Assembly (NCBI GenBank): GCA_027070385.1
Contig: JALXDW010000118.1
Location: 1,167 to 7,638, forward strand
Direction of reading: 5' to 3'
Source of the DNA: Chromatiales bacterium
GTDB taxonomy: Bacteria > Pseudomonadota > Gammaproteobacteria > UBA6429 > Thiohalophilaceae
DNA length: 6,472 nt
Part shown: piece after piece, positions 1 to 6,213 of the stretch
How the letters are laid out: the number at the start of each line of letters is the position of its first letter
Numbering within the stretch: the first letter of the stretch is position 1
The notes under the pieces: generated by a model
Seen by the model: the letters and a program-made list of their open reading frames with translations, nothing else
Database searches by the model: none
Told to the model about the DNA's origin: nothing
Program-made: the position numbers and the translations under genes

Positions 1-26
1 ACAATATAAAAAATATAACTATTTGA

Positions 27-57
27 TTTTAAAGAATTTTACAAAATATTCTTAAAA
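27..57. repeat. Imperfect AT-rich inverted repeat
   Basis: TTTTAAAGAAT (27-37) faces ATTCTTAAAA (48-57), which pair except for one extra A, around a 10-base centre. It could be an operator for the gene to the left, a weak hairpin, or chance in AT-rich DNA. No function is assigned. Confidence 0.25.
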
Positions 58-199
58 TACAGGCACATAGCACCGTTTTTATGAAAAGTACACGTATGAT
101 AATAGTAACACATTGAAAATTAACATAAAAACTATGAACTATTTACTACAGCTACAGACTATACTTTATATATAATAACCACAGACAACAATATTAGTG

Positions 200-208
200 T
201 GTTATAAT
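200..208 (+). promoter_or_regulatory. Extended -10 promoter candidate for mltF
   Basis: TGtTATAAT is a perfect extended -10 element (TG, one base, TATAAT). No good -35 hexamer lies 16-18 bases upstream, which extended -10 promoters can tolerate. Transcription would start near 215, giving a leader of about 100 bases before the mltF ATG. A second TATAAT at 171-176 lacks the TG extension and is a weaker alternative. Confidence 0.5.
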
Positions 209-317
209 ATACCGCTATTCTGCAATGAACACGGGTCTTTAGAGTTAATTATGAATAAAAACACTTCAGATAACCACCACATTGCCGCTATAAAGAACAC
301 AGGGTTTGGGGAATATT

Positions 318-1730
318 ATGCATAGTCGTATTTTTGCAGGCGTTATTGGACTTGCCATTTTATCAAGTATTGTGTTGAACGCATGTACACCACAAAAGAA
401 CTTGCTTGAACAGGTTCTTGCTGCCGGTGAACTGCGCGCATTAACACGGAATGCTGCAACAACTTTTTACGAAGGTCCACATGGCCCAACCGGCATGGAA
501 TACGATCTGTTACAGCGTTTTGCAGCATACCTCAACGTTAAACTCACACTCATCACTTCGGATGACTTAAAAGATATCCTCGATCAGGTTGAAGATGGCG
601 ATGCTCAACTTGCTGCTGCCGGTTTAACCATTACCGATGAACGCAAACAAAAGGTACTTTTCGCTCCAGCTTATCAGTCTATTACTCAACAACTGATTTA
701 TAACCGAAAAAAGCAGCGTCCCCGTAGCCTCGCTGACCTAAAAACCGGTAAGCTGGAAGTCATTGCCAATAGCAGCCATGTTGAACGTTTAACAGAAATC
801 CAGAAAACCTGGAGAAGCCTCCACTGGGAAGAAAATACAACCGCAGGTGCCAATGAATTAATGAACCTGGTTGCAGAAGAAACACTGGACTTTACCATTG
901 CCGATTCCAATGAATTTTCAATTAACCGACGTTATTACCCTCAACTGAGTGTTGCCTTTAATGTATCTGAACCGCAACAATTAGCCTGGGCTTTTGCTAA
1001 CAGTAAAGATCGGTCACTGTATAATAAAGCCGTTACCTTCTTTAATAATTTAAAAGCCAGTGGCGAACTCGCCAGCTTAATTGAACGCCACTACGGCCAT
1101 ATTAACCGTTATGATTATGCCGGCACTTATACCTATATGTATCATGTCAATAATCGTTTACCCAAATACCAGGTGATGTTAAATGATGCAGCACAAGCCA
1201 ACGAAATTGACTGGCGGCTATTAGCAGCAACGGCATACCAGGAATCACACTGGAACCCACGCGCCAAATCCCCTACGGGTGTACGCGGCATGATGATGTT
1301 AACAAAAGCAACCGCTCAACAACTGGGTGTAGCCGTTCGTACTGACCCGGAAGAAAGTATTAATGGTGGTGCGAAATACCTGCGCTCATTACTTGATCGC
1401 TTCCCCGCAGATATTGAAGAACCCGATCGCACCTGGCTGGCACTGGCGGCTTATAATGTAGGCTACGGCCACGTAAAAGATGCCCAACTGATTACCGAGC
1501 AACGCGGTGGCAACCCTTACAAATGGGAAGACGTGAAAAAAAGTTTACCGTTACTACGACAAAAGAAATGGTACAAAACAACACGCCATGGTTATGCTCG
1601 TGGACTGGAACCTGTGAAATATGTCGAAAATATCCGCAGTTATTATGATATTCTACGCTGGCAGCTTGATAAAGGCTTGAACAACGACGTTCCTAATTCC
1701 ATTCTAGCTTACGCATCACCTATTTTATAG
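318..1730 (+). CDS. mltF: Membrane-bound lytic murein transglycosylase F
   Basis: This enzyme cleaves the MurNAc-GlcNAc bond of peptidoglycan with formation of 1,6-anhydro-MurNAc and acts at the periplasmic face of the outer membrane. The protein of 470 residues has an N-terminal hydrophobic segment, a periplasmic solute-binding-like regulatory domain (about 30-262) and a C-terminal SLT domain (about 280-447). The SLT domain shows AYQESHW with catalytic Glu309, then SPTGVRGMMML, AAYNVGYGHV and YVENIR, as in E. coli MltF. It is shorter than the E. coli protein (518) because the C-terminal tail is reduced. An in-frame TTG at 306 is possible, but ATG 318 is preferred because GGGG (308-311) sits upstream at SD distance. 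L20-N21-A22-C23 could be a lipobox, with Thr at +2 suggesting outer-membrane sorting; this is inference. It is convergent with tadA. Confidence 0.95.
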   Translation: MHSRIFAGVIGLAILSSIVLNACTPQKNLLEQVLAAGELRALTRNAATTFYEGPHGPTGMEYDLLQRFAAYLNVKLTLITSDDLKDILDQVEDGDAQLAAAGLTITDERKQKVLFAPAYQSITQQLIYNRKKQRPRSLADLKTGKLEVIANSSHVERLTEIQKTWRSLHWEENTTAGANELMNLVAEETLDFTIADSNEFSINRRYYPQLSVAFNVSEPQQLAWAFANSKDRSLYNKAVTFFNNLKASGELASLIERHYGHINRYDYAGTYTYMYHVNNRLPKYQVMLNDAAQANEIDWRLLAATAYQESHWNPRAKSPTGVRGMMMLTKATAQQLGVAVRTDPEESINGGAKYLRSLLDRFPADIEEPDRTWLALAAYNVGYGHVKDAQLITEQRGGNPYKWEDVKKSLPLLRQKKWYKTTRHGYARGLEPVKYVENIRSYYDILRWQLDKGLNNDVPNSILAYASPIL

Positions 1731-1757
1731 AACAAGCTCAAAGACATTAATCCCCTG

Positions 1758-1781
1758 ACGGTGGCAACGACCCACTGTTTT
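1758..1781 (+). terminator. Weak intrinsic terminator candidate after mltF
   Basis: About 27 bases after the mltF stop, 1758-1764 can pair with 1772-1778 (seven pairs including one G-U) around a 7-base loop, followed by a short T tract (TTTT 1778-1781). The T tract is short and overlaps the stem, so termination would be modest. No matching T tract is present for tadA on the other strand. Confidence 0.35.
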
Positions 1782-1801
1782 ACAGATAGCTGGTATATTT
1801 T

Positions 1802-2272
1802 TTATTTTCGTTTATTCCTGAAAAAATTCGTTAACAACTGGCTACACTCATGGGCTAACACGCCCTGTTGAATATCTATTTTGTGATTTAACTCGGACGA
1901 GTTGAGAATATGAAACACACTGCCAGCGGCACCCGTACGTGGATCGGTAGTGGCAAATACAACCCGCTTAACTCTTGCATGAATTAAGGCACCCGCACAC
2001 ATCGAACAGGGTTCCAGCGTGACATACAAGGTCGTATCGACCAACCTGTAATTTTTTAGTATTTGCGCTGCGGTTCGGAGAGCCATTATTTCGGCATGAG
2101 CCGTTGGATCATTGCCACTGATCGGCTGGTTCCAGCCTTCGGCAACAAGTGTATTGTCTTTTACTAACACCGCACCCACCGGTACTTCCCCCATCGACTC
2201 AGCATGTTTTGCCAACTGTATCGCATGTTGCATCCAGTGAATGTCACGTTTATTCTGGTTTGTATTTGACAT
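1802..2272 (-). CDS. tadA: tRNA-specific adenosine deaminase
   Basis: TadA deaminates adenosine 34 to inosine in the anticodon of tRNA-Arg(ACG), which allows one tRNA to read several CGN codons; it is normally essential. The 156-residue protein carries the full zinc deaminase signature: H59-A-E61 (zinc ligand and proton-shuttle Glu) and P88-C89-S-M-C92 (two zinc ligands). Further conserved stretches are EVPVGAVLV, DPTAHAEIMALR, LYVTLEPC and the TGAAGS loop. Length and N-terminus agree with E. coli TadA. The ATG at 2272 has only a poor ribosome binding site, but the residues before the first helix match the family, so a later start is unlikely. It is separated from the accessory genes upstream on the same strand by 180 bases containing a terminator-like hairpin, so it probably has its own promoter, which could not be fixed with confidence. 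Confidence 0.97.
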   Translation of the reverse strand: MSNTNQNKRDIHWMQHAIQLAKHAESMGEVPVGAVLVKDNTLVAEGWNQPISGNDPTAHAEIMALRTAAQILKNYRLVDTTLYVTLEPCSMCAGALIHARVKRVVFATTDPRTGAAGSVFHILNSSELNHKIDIQQGVLAHECSQLLTNFFRNKRK

Positions 2273-2432
2273 TTTATTTAGAAAATATTTTCAGGTGACT
2301 TTATACACTACAACAGGCAATAAATACCGAGCAAGCAATACAAATTAAATCAGTTTTATCTTAATCTTTCATATTAACACATGCATATTACATATGGGGA
2401 CGCATGGTTAATGAAAAAGTTTTATCTAAAAT

Positions 2433-2452
2433 ACTAGCAATATCAGGCTAGT
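2433..2452 (-). terminator. Terminator-like hairpin after the broken Fn3 gene
   Basis: ACTAGC (2433-2438) and GCTAGT (2447-2452) form a perfect 6-bp stem with an 8-base loop. It lies directly after the stop of the minus-strand gene. On the minus strand it is followed by ATTTTAG and, further on, CTTTTTC. The stem is short and not GC-rich, and the T tract is interrupted, so this is a moderate candidate. It would separate the Fn3 unit from tadA. Confidence 0.4.
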
Positions 2453-3504
2453 CTAAAGATTACCTCTTGCTTCATCAGAGTATACTCTAATTGATCCATT
2501 CCCCTTTTTAACACCAAAAATATGGTACCTGTACGTTACATTCGGTTTAAGATTTCTAAACTCACATTGCAACGGCACATTTCGAGTAATCATTTTCTTG
2601 TATTGATTTAGTATTCTATAACCAGGCATTGTTGTCGTTGTTGTATAGCAGGGTCCCATATTGTGCTCACCCGGTAAACGCGGTGTTGTTCGGTTCAGAT
2701 AACAAGTATAATAACCCGCTGTGCCACTGTTATCTCGCCACTGAATCGTTACAATTGTTCTTGCATTATTGCAACTGGCATTGATCACAATGGGTTTAGC
2801 TGGCTTTGGTATTACCGGTCTCGAAAGGCTTACAAGTTCAACCGTTCCGGTAAAATTCTCTACAGGGTTATTATCAGAATAACTGGAGTAGATATCTCGC
2901 ATAATCACCCTGCAAGTCATTGTTGATGTAGAACGGTTATGAACCCAGAATCTGACAGTATTCCCCTGAGTGACGTTGTAAATTGAAAATTAATCGCCTT
3001 GACTATTGGTTGAATAACGCCCCGTACCATGTGTAAATTTGCTACAAGCCGAGCGCTCACGTCCAAATTTCAATTTTACCCTATTTCCAAAACCACTGCC
3101 TGTAATAATAACCTGTTTTTTTCACCAGGGGGAACCTCAATCCGCGCATTCGTCATGGTTCCCTTATGCGCAACCAAAACCTTAAACGATTGATCCCTTC
3201 CTGGATGCTTTAAGGTAACCGTATAAGTTATACCCGGAATGACCTGAGATGTCGGTGTGACAGTAAAGGAAACCTCATTCCCGATTTTTCTGGTAATGGA
3301 TACCCTTAAATGTGGAAATGGAAGCACAACGGCTCGGGTAACAAAACGCGCAGCCTGTATTGTAACTTTCCCTGTAAAGGAATTTCCTGGTACCGTAACA
3401 TACGATTGATTGGCGGCCCATACAGAAGAAAAACCTGCATAAAAGAATGTAATGACTGCCAATATCAATCCCTTGCAGAGTGAATATTTAGTAATGTTAT
3501 TCAT
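2453..3504 (-). pseudogene. Broken exported Ig/Fn3-like protein gene (frameshift plus stop)
   Basis: Read from ATG 3504, which has a strong AAGGAA ribosome binding site (3513-3518) 8 bases upstream, the gene encodes a signal peptide (1-30, cleavage after SSVWA) and a beta-rich domain. It then leaves frame at an A7 run (minus strand 3122-3116) and stops at 3076. One base back, the reading continues sensibly (KKQVIITGSGFGNRVKLKF) to an in-frame TAA at 2992-2990. Beyond that TAA the same frame runs on without break to 2453 and ends in an Fn3-like domain (FRNLKPNVTYRYHIFGV) with four cysteines. Adding one base restores a length divisible by three, 351 codons including the TAA and the final stop. 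The piece from ATG 2920 is therefore the 3' part of the old gene; its ATG has no ribosome binding site. The gene lies 92 bases downstream of the intact Fn3 gene and is probably co-transcribed with it. Function is unknown. A programmed -1 shift is the alternative for the first lesion only. Confidence 0.8.
3115..3121 (-). other. A-AAA-AAC heptamer at the frameshift point
   Basis: On the minus strand the zero-frame codons AAA and AAC are preceded by an A, giving the classic X-XXY-YYZ slippery arrangement in the right phase. A -1 slip here enters exactly the frame in which the coding continues. GAGG lies roughly 13 bases upstream, an SD-like position known to stimulate -1 slippage in dnaX-type sites. 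A simple one-base deletion in an A run gives the same picture. Confidence 0.4.
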
Positions 3505-3596
3505 ACGTACATTTCCTTCATATGTAACAAAACAGTTTTATTTTTTTCTACCTGTAAATAATGAAGCAGAACTAGATCTCATGGAGCAATAGAACA

Positions 3597-5351
3597 TTAA
3601 TTCATTCCTGTTGCTTTAAGCCGAGCCGTATTCACTTTAACAGTCATTTTACCGGCCACAACATTTCCTTCCGGAACAGCACTATTAATATCAATCAAAC
3701 CATTAACGACGTTAACAGGGGGAACCAATGCTTTTAACATGATATCGCTGGTTGTGGTTGAATAAACAAACAAGCCTGGTTTATTTTTCTTTGAAACATA
3801 AAGCGTACAACTATAATGAGTTGAATTTTCAAATTGCTTGCCTGGATGTATGTTGTCTGAAATAGTCAGGTTAACTGACTGCTGTACTTTCCGACTGTTA
3901 TTTACCAGAATTTTCAGGCTGCCATTGGCTACTTCATTGCTATTCGACATAATATTACTGTTAAACACCCTGCACAGGGGAATAACTTCTTTTATACCGG
4001 TATGAATACCTGAAACATTTAACGGAACCTGAAACCTGATCGAATGTAATTTTAATTTACGCTTGCCCGCATCGGCGGCACTTAAATCACTGCAACCGGC
4101 CTGCACACAAGCACGAACCCGATAATAATATTGTTTTCCGGGAATAGCGGTGGTGTCACTAAAGCCCAACTTGTTTGCAAGCGTAACCAGTTGCGTACAG
4201 GTGTTACCTGCTGTTGCATTGAGGCAACGGAATACCCGGTAAAAATCAGCATGGTTTTGACGCTGCCAACTAACCGTTACCCTGTTCAACTCGATATTAT
4301 CACTTGCTGATACCTGACCAGGAGGCATCAGTTTTCGCATGCCATAAACAACCTGTGTTTTTAAACTACAACCAACATCTCCACATGCTTTAACCGAGAA
4401 ATAATAGTATTTGCCCGGCTGAACATTAACATCGTTCAGCATTGTCCCTGAAATCAGTTTTGGTACACATACTTTCGCAGAAGTACGACTACTTTCCGGT
4501 TTAAAGCATTTAAATAATGTATACCTTGCTTCCCCTTGAACCCGACTCCAGCTCACTTTGATCATATTAGTATATTCATTAAATGAAGCTTTAAGTCCCC
4601 CGGGAATTCTCAATCGTATACCACCTTTTGCTGGTGATGATAATCCACTGCAGCCTTGCGCATTACAGGCCTGAATGCGATAAAAATAGGCACGCCCTGG
4701 TACTGCCGTTGTATCAAGATAGGGTGAACCCTGTACCGGGAACCCTGCACCACAATTTGTTGAAGTTGCATTATCACACCGAAAGACCTTATACGAAGCC
4801 GTTCCAGGACTGTGATTCCAGCTTACTTTGACCTTAGCTGTATAAATGTTCAGAGAAACAGATGGCGACCTTGGAACAACCGGAACAGGAACAACACGTT
4901 TACTACCTGCATCAGGTTGACTGTAGTCACTGCAACGTAACTTATTACATGCCTTTATACGATAGTAATAGGTACGTCCGGGAATAACCGCTTGATCATC
5001 ATAAGGCGACTGTTTATCAAGTATGCCTCGATTACAGGTATTTTTAGAAACAGTTTTACAACGATAAATTCTATACTGGGTCGCGCCGTCAACCGATTTC
5101 CAGCTCACCCGTATTTTACTCATGTATTTATTATCCGTTGCCAACGGTTTTTCAGGTATTGATGGTTTTGGATATTTAACAGGCACTACAGAACCTGGCT
5201 TAACCGGCTGTTTCTGTGCAAAAACAGGATGAACCATAAACAAGGCAAAAAAATAAACAGATATTATATGTAAGTAGAAAGGCATATTACTATTCATTCC
5301 ACTTTGTAGTCCTGTCTGGACAGTACGAATAATGCGTGTAATTAACTGCAT
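3597..5351 (-). CDS. Exported protein with four cysteine-patterned Fn3 repeats
   Basis: The 584-residue protein has a long basic N-terminus, a hydrophobic segment (about 25-43) and a likely signal peptidase site after HPVFA (45). Four fibronectin-III-like repeats follow (about 66-153, 160-247, 249-338, 343-433). Each has a VSW strand, a Y-x-x-[FY]-[RK]-C strand and a Y-Y/F-Y-x-[IV]-x-A-C strand. Cysteines recur at 98/106/135/140, 192/200/229/234, 282/295/323/328 and 376/385/415/420, so two disulfides per repeat are likely in an oxidising compartment. A C-terminal beta-rich domain (about 436-584) has Cys460 and Cys515. No catalytic motif, LPXTG-type anchor or later membrane segment is seen. 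Fn3 arrays usually mediate binding or act as spacers; the ligand is unknown. ATG 5351 is chosen because GGAA lies 7 bases upstream. Met19 or Met23 would give a more normal signal peptide but have poorer binding sites. It is probably first in a unit with the broken gene downstream. Confidence 0.85.
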   Translation of the reverse strand: MQLITRIIRTVQTGLQSGMNSNMPFYLHIISVYFFALFMVHPVFAQKQPVKPGSVVPVKYPKPSIPEKPLATDNKYMSKIRVSWKSVDGATQYRIYRCKTVSKNTCNRGILDKQSPYDDQAVIPGRTYYYRIKACNKLRCSDYSQPDAGSKRVVPVPVVPRSPSVSLNIYTAKVKVSWNHSPGTASYKVFRCDNATSTNCGAGFPVQGSPYLDTTAVPGRAYFYRIQACNAQGCSGLSSPAKGGIRLRIPGGLKASFNEYTNMIKVSWSRVQGEARYTLFKCFKPESSRTSAKVCVPKLISGTMLNDVNVQPGKYYYFSVKACGDVGCSLKTQVVYGMRKLMPPGQVSASDNIELNRVTVSWQRQNHADFYRVFRCLNATAGNTCTQLVTLANKLGFSDTTAIPGKQYYYRVRACVQAGCSDLSAADAGKRKLKLHSIRFQVPLNVSGIHTGIKEVIPLCRVFNSNIMSNSNEVANGSLKILVNNSRKVQQSVNLTISDNIHPGKQFENSTHYSCTLYVSKKNKPGLFVYSTTTSDIMLKALVPPVNVVNGLIDINSAVPEGNVVAGKMTVKVNTARLKATGMN

Positions 5352-5382
5352 AACAGATTTCCAGTGATTTTTATGTCAAGCC

Positions 5383-5425
5383 TATATACCCAACAGCAAA
5401 ATCACTATCCCAAGAATAAGGGATA
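5383..5425 (-). promoter_or_regulatory. Possible promoter and operator-like dyad for the Fn3 operon
   Basis: On the minus strand TATATA (5388-5383) could be a -10 box about 32 bases before the Fn3 start codon. No good -35 lies at 17 bases; TTGGGA is 19 bases upstream. A perfect inverted repeat, TATCCC (5406-5411) and GGGATA (5420-5425), separated by 8 bases, covers the -35 position, where a dimeric regulator could bind. Both assignments are inference from position. Confidence 0.25.
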
Positions 5426-5520
5426 AACAAATCGCTATCGACTACAACAACTTCAGGCAAATGGTTTTAAGGTGTTTTTATGTTGCTCAATAGCTTGATT
5501 CAGGTAGAAAACAAGCCTAT

Positions 5521-5535
5521 TCCCTCCCACTCAAT
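5521..5535 (-). repeat. Near-copy of the guaA 3' end (possible att site)
   Basis: The minus strand reads ATTGAGTGGGAGGGA, which matches the final 15 bases of guaA (6213-6199, ending GAGTGA) at 14 of 15 positions, including 12 consecutive bases. The two copies have the same orientation and lie 663 bases apart, as expected for attL and attR flanking an element integrated at guaA. Sequence on both outer sides of the match differs. Confidence 0.6.
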
Positions 5536-5557
5536 AATATGTATTTATTTTTACGTT

Positions 5558-5592
5558 CAAATACAATGGTTATTTGCATTAGTTTGTATTTG
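5558..5592. repeat. 9-bp perfect inverted repeat
   Basis: CAAATACAA (5558-5566) and TTGTATTTG (5584-5592) are exact inverted copies around a 17-base spacer. They lie 23 bases inside the putative att copy at 5521-5535. They could be binding sites of a recombinase or regulator, a hairpin, or chance in AT-rich DNA. Confidence 0.35.
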
Positions 5593-5798
5593 CATATATT
5601 TTGCGTGTCCTTAATTACTATTAAATGGTTTACAGTACGTGAAATTGCAGGCTGGATTAATGTCTAATATTTGTTTCAGTAAAAACCTCTTAAATTCTGT
5701 TTTTACATCTCTAAGAATCACCTGAATTGAGTAAAGGAATCCCTGTTTTTACCGATAATTGCATATTTAGAATTATCAAAAAGTCAAAGGAAATAAGA

Positions 5799-6174
5799 AT
5801 GCATCACATTGTTATTCTCACAAGAGTCATCCTGATAAGCTCATTCTTCATGGTTTCTTTAGCTCACGCTTTCGACTATAAGCCCTGCTGAAAATATGAA
5901 GATAGCAGAAAAACTAACATTGAACGGTGTGTGCAAGAGGCTTCTTCACTTGATGGCAAGTTGTTAGTACCCTGGCTGAGGCTGCAACAAACGTTGTTAC
6001 TGCAAAAAGCAAGTTCACTTTAGTCAATATTGCAGCAGCAGTTTTTTGCTCCTGATTGCAGGCGGAATTTTATATTACTATGTTTCACCTTACCAAAATT
6101 GTATACGTGAATTTAGAACGCTGAGCATGGTTGTAGATCTCGAAACCTCATGCAAGTCTTTCCATAGCTGGTGA
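5799..6174 (+). pseudogene. Decayed small secreted or membrane protein gene
   Basis: ATG 5799 has an excellent ribosome binding site (AAAGGAA, 5786-5792, spacing 6) and begins a clear signal peptide ending SLAHA (24). After FDYKPC the frame meets TGA (5889-5891), but the same frame goes on with plausible protein (KYEDSRKTNIERCVQEASS). Coding then moves one base back near 5958-5966 (VSTLAEAATNVVTAKSKF) and again at the T6 run 6042-6047 (LLLIAGGILYYYVSPYQNC), and ends at TGA 6172-6174 after CKSFHSW. Adding one base at each shift gives 126 codons including the final stop. The rebuilt protein has a signal peptide, an early cysteine-bearing part, one membrane segment (LVNIAAAVF to GGILYYYV) and a short tail with two cysteines. 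The family is not recognised. A 30-residue secreted peptide from the intact first part is possible but less likely. Confidence 0.65.
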
Positions 6175-6181
6175 ATAAGTA

Positions 6182-6195
6182 CAAATTATAATTTG
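6182..6195. repeat. 14-bp perfect AT-rich palindrome
   Basis: CAAATTATAATTTG is fully self-complementary and sits between the stop of the decayed gene (6174) and the stop of guaA (6199). It has no loop, GC stem or T tract of an intrinsic terminator, so it is more like a protein-binding palindrome or a chance sequence. Confidence 0.3.
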
Positions 6196-6198
6196 AGT

Positions 6199-6213
6199 TC
6201 ACTCCCACTCAAT
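6199..6213 (-). repeat. guaA 3'-terminal copy of the 15-bp direct repeat
   Basis: The last five codons of guaA (I-E-W-E-stop, reading ATTGAGTGGGAGTGA) form the second copy of the repeat at 5521-5535. The guaA 3' end is a known target of tyrosine-recombinase genomic islands, which restore the end of the gene on insertion. This would be the gene-proximal att site. Confidence 0.6.

Larger units (their letters stand above)
1..317. other. AT-rich intergenic region upstream of mltF
   Basis: There is no convincing gene in this stretch. It is strongly AT-rich and holds an imperfect dyad (27-37 against 48-57, see the repeat entry), two TATAAT-like boxes (171-176 and 203-208) and a possible 24-codon reading frame starting at 251 that runs into the mltF start. 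In Pseudomonas and relatives the gene divergent from mltF is purL, so the purL promoter may lie at the left edge. That is inference from gene order and no purL sequence is present. Confidence 0.6.
5352..5798. other. Intergenic region between divergent accessory genes
   Basis: No gene longer than about 21 codons is supported in these 447 bases. The stretch holds the 5' leader of the Fn3 gene with a TATATA box (5383-5388, minus strand), a 6-8-6 dyad (5406-5425), a near-copy of the guaA 3' end (5521-5535) and a 9-bp inverted repeat (5558-5592). No confident sigma-70 promoter was found for the plus-strand remnant at 5799. Confidence 0.6.

Noticed and set aside
306..317. In-frame TTG start for mltF four codons upstream
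   Set aside because: It overlaps the GGGG that serves as ribosome binding site for ATG 318, and TTG is the rarer start.
343..910. Two minus-strand frames (343-528, 698-910) inside mltF
   Set aside because: They are antisense shadows of a well-conserved gene.
4628..4831. 67-residue plus-strand frame inside the Fn3 gene
   Set aside because: It is antisense to clear Fn3 coding sequence, with no ribosome binding site or recognisable domain.
3597..5351. Repeats in the Fn3 gene as a CRISPR or DNA-level tandem array
   Set aside because: The repetition is at protein level, about 90 residues per unit and diverged in DNA; no short identical repeats with regular spacers exist in the window.
5660..5725. 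21-codon frame MSNICFSKNLL... upstream of the decayed gene
   Set aside because: It is too short, has no good ribosome binding site and no signal or domain.
5889..5891. TGA as a selenocysteine codon after Cys30 of the small plus-strand gene
   Set aside because: No SECIS-like hairpin is evident directly after it, and the frame is broken twice more downstream, so decay is simpler.
5536..6198. Integrase or transposase remnant between the guaA-end repeats
   Set aside because: None of the frames shows recombinase motifs; only the small secreted-protein remnant is readable.
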